Assembly (NCBI RefSeq): GCF_000423225.1
Contig: NZ_AUHO01000006.1
Span: 744,001-808,000, forward strand
Direction of reading: 5' to 3'
Source: Kaistia adipata DSM 17808
GTDB taxonomy: Bacteria; Pseudomonadota; Alphaproteobacteria; Rhizobiales; Kaistiaceae
Length of the DNA stretch: 64,000 bases
Shown: piece after piece, positions 62,267 through 64,000 of the stretch
Numbering within the stretch: the first letter of the stretch is position 1
Layout of the letters: each line of letters opens with the position of its first letter
Program-made: the position numbers and the translations under genes
The notes under the pieces: model-generated
What the model was told of the DNA's origin: nothing
Seen by the model: the letters and a program-made list of their open reading frames with translations, nothing else
Database searches by the model: none

Positions 62267-62581
62267 CTAGCGCAGCGGCGAGAAGGCGGTCGGCCGCAGG
62301 ATGCGGCTGCGCATGCTCTGGACGAAGCCCGAGGTCTTGGCGCGGAACTTCTGCCATTCGGGATCGGCCTCCATCGCCGCGCGACGGCGCTCGCGATCGC
62401 CAAGCCCCTCATAACCCCACATGTGCACGACCTCGTTCACCGTGCCGACATCGGTGGTGAACCAGCCGATCAGGTTGCCGAGATGGCTGACCTGCAGCTC
62501 CATGCCTTCCCGCACATAGAGATCGAGATATTCCCGCACATGCGCCGGGTGAATGGCGTAGGTCCGCTCGTCGACGATCAT
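62267..62581 (-). CDS. NIPSNAP family protein
   Basis: A 104-residue ferredoxin-like protein: IVDERTYAIHPAHVREYLDLYV and NEVVHMWGYEGLGDRERRRAAM are characteristic of NIPSNAP, where small members often accompany TRAP transporters and may act in degradation pathways. Start ATG 62581 has GGAG six bases upstream; ATG 62593 is an alternative. It is the first gene of the TRAP operon. Confidence 0.88.
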   Translation of the reverse strand: MIVDERTYAIHPAHVREYLDLYVREGMELQVSHLGNLIGWFTTDVGTVNEVVHMWGYEGLGDRERRRAAMEADPEWQKFRAKTSGFVQSMRSRILRPTAFSPLR

Positions 62582-62846
62582 CGGTGGCTCCATCCTGCGC
62601 GTTCCGCCGGCCCGCTGCACGATCGGTGGCAGAACAGGCCAGAACATCCTGATCGGCTTGGAGAAAACTCTCGCTCGCTAACCGCCGACCGCCTCCCGCT
62701 TAGGGGAAAACGGCGCGCTTGGCGACCGCATTTCCCCGCCGCGAAAGGATATTCCCGCGCCGCCGGGCCGATTGGAAAAGCGACCCGCATGGCGGAAGAC
62801 CGACCGCGACGGTAAAATGATGTTCCAGCCAGCGAGGTCCGATTCC

Positions 62847-63542
62847 ATGCCCAAATCCCCGCGCCTGATCGAGAACCTGGTCGCCACCGACAGTCGGCTG
62901 ACGAAACTTCTGGACGGCGCGACGCAACTTGCCGGCGCGCGCTTCGTCAATTGCCGCCTGATCGATTGCGACCTCGCCGGCCTCAATCTCTCGGAGGCCG
63001 TGTTCGAGCATTGCGACCTCGGCGGCAGCGACTTCCGCGGCACCGACGCCAGCAATTCCCGGTGGTCCAACACCCGCGGCCTGAAGGCCAATCTGTCCGG
63101 GGCCGAACTGTCGGAGGCGCGCTTCACCCACTGCAATTTCAGCAATGCCGAGTTTTCGCGGGCGCGCCTGACCAACACCGCCTTCGAGGACTGCAAGCTG
63201 ACTGGAGGCGATTTCCAGGGCGCGGCGCTAATCGGCATTTCGTTTCGGCGCTCGCGCCTCAACGGTGCGATGCTGCGCAACGTCTCCTTCCGCAAGGAAA
63301 CGATCGACGGCGTGGATTTTGCCGACGCGGATCTCGCGGGGTCGGATTTCCGCCATGCGATCTTCGTCGATTCGTCGATCCGCTCCGCCAATCTGCGGGC
63401 AACGAAGTTCGAAAGCGCCGACCTGCGCGGCTGCGACCTCGGGGCGATCACGCTTGCCGATGCCAGCCTTTTCCGCAAGGCGATCATCTCGAAATCGCAG
63501 GCGACGGAGCTCCTGAAGGGCATCGGCCTGATCGTGATGTAG
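62847..63542 (+). CDS. Pentapeptide repeat protein
   Basis: A 231-residue protein built largely of A(D/N)LxX repeats (CDLAGLNLSEAVFEHCDLGG, SDFRGTDASNSRWSNTRGL, AEFSRARLTNTAFEDC), which fold into a right-handed beta-helix. The central Cys-containing layers (FEHCDL, FTHCNF, FEDCKL) are regular. Many such proteins are DNA mimics or structural; the function of this one is unknown. No signal peptide. Start ATG 62847 after GCGAGG. Confidence 0.88.
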   Translation: MPKSPRLIENLVATDSRLTKLLDGATQLAGARFVNCRLIDCDLAGLNLSEAVFEHCDLGGSDFRGTDASNSRWSNTRGLKANLSGAELSEARFTHCNFSNAEFSRARLTNTAFEDCKLTGGDFQGAALIGISFRRSRLNGAMLRNVSFRKETIDGVDFADADLAGSDFRHAIFVDSSIRSANLRATKFESADLRGCDLGAITLADASLFRKAIISKSQATELLKGIGLIVM

Positions 63543-63645
63543 CACTCGTACCGGGGGGCACCGCCGATTGCTCGAAGCGCTACCCTCACGGCAGCCGCGT
63601 GCGCTATATTGGCGACATCGGCGTCCTCGCCGGAGGAGAAGATCC

Positions 63646-63810
63646 ATGCGCGCTTTCCTGGCCATTCTTGCGATCAGTACCTCGCTCGCCGGCCTCGCCG
63701 GCTGCACGAGCAACCCGAATGCTCCCGGCATCCAGGCGATGGAACCGGTCAACGCCTGCGGACCGGGCGGCAGCTCCGACGCCGAAGACTGCCCGAGCAG
63801 CCGTCGCTGA
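63646..63810 (+). CDS. Small lipoprotein
   Basis: A 54-residue protein with a lipobox: MRAFLAILAISTSLAGLAGC, Cys at residue 20, followed by a short polar tail (TSNPNAPGIQAMEP, two further Cys near the end). ATG 63646 follows GGAGGAGAA. Function unknown; probably an inner- or outer-membrane anchored peptide. Confidence 0.75.
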   Translation: MRAFLAILAISTSLAGLAGCTSNPNAPGIQAMEPVNACGPGGSSDAEDCPSSRR

Positions 63811-63970
63811 CACGACGAGGCGGTCGAGGGCATCGATCCGGATCGGGGCCCTGCCAAACAGAACCGCGCGCCACGACACGGATCCGGGAGATCCGCCGAT
63901 ACGGACGGCCAGGCTGGCCGTGCGGAGCTTGCGCGCTATCTGATGTCGGACAACAAGCGATCGGATCATC

Positions 63971-64000
63971 ATGCGCTATCTGGCAGTCCTCCTCTTGCTC
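63971..64000 (+). CDS. Possible start of a secreted protein (3' end outside window)
   Basis: ATG 63971 opens MRYLAVLLLL, the beginning of a likely signal peptide, running off the window. No strong ribosome site is seen. Only ten codons are visible. Confidence 0.35.
   Translation, partial: MRYLAVLLLL

Overview
The window looks like chromosomal DNA of a high-GC alphaproteobacterium, most likely order Hyphomicrobiales (Rhizobiales). This rests on gene content: a SUF operon carrying two cysteine desulfurases behind a promoter with iron-box-like motifs, an RNase E with a long acidic insertion in its S1 domain, an NDUFA12-family complex I accessory protein, a B12-dependent ribonucleotide reductase, Omp25-like small porins, and an aromatic attenuator whose layout recalls rhizobial trpL. 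No rRNA, tRNA, CRISPR array, insertion sequence or complete prophage was recognised.

Layout. 1-5.2 kb: end of an HprK-like kinase, a TetR repressor divergent from a three-domain Aas phospholipid acyltransferase with two matching palindromic operators between them, and a TfoX-like protein. 5.2-13.4 kb, minus strand: one long run from the class I desulfurase through sufB, sufC, sufD, sufS, sufT, a VOC protein and sufA to tenA and TfoX, with an alpha/beta hydrolase diverging at 13.6 kb. 14.6-20.0 kb: five paralogous outer-membrane beta-barrel genes on the minus strand. Three are broken, each by a different lesion (TAA, +1 G in a G tract, TAG). 20.5-25.3 kb: a secreted hydrolase, anmK, then a 26-codon leader peptide with a transcription attenuator in front of DAHP synthase, followed by tyrS. 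25.6-32.1 kb: a giant AsmA-like protein, a bacterioferritin comigratory protein, a DUF455 ferritin-like protein and a membrane-anchored M23 peptidase. 32.2-43.0 kb: ordinary metabolic and regulatory genes (cupins, yigZ, GntR, prfB with its programmed frameshift, MarR with a membrane protein, mgtE, EamA, LysR with cupin and aldo/keto reductase, GNAT). 43-51 kb: mrcA, amiC and, divergently, rne. 51-58.6 kb: NDUFA12, nrdJ, an AT-rich AIPR abortive-infection gene starting 10 bp after nrdJ, and a Xre-RES toxin-antitoxin pair. 58.7-64 kb: a small secreted lectin-like protein, a TRAP transporter operon, a pentapeptide-repeat protein and a small lipoprotein.

How genes work together. The SUF proteins form a complete pathway for iron-sulfur cluster assembly (sulfur donors SufS and a class I desulfurase, scaffold SufBCD, carriers SufA and SufT). 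The promoter in front carries candidate boxes for RirA/IscR-type and Irr-type regulators. AnmK, the M23 peptidase, AmiC and PBP1A all act on peptidoglycan. AIPR plus Xre-RES forms a small defence/toxin cluster next to nrdJ.

The two observations I consider strongest are the aromatic attenuator at 22.6-22.8 kb, where the leader codons, four mutually complementary segments and the terminator are all readable, and the decaying or possibly switching porin cluster at 14.6-20.0 kb. Coordinates were read by eye; no database search or folding calculation was run.
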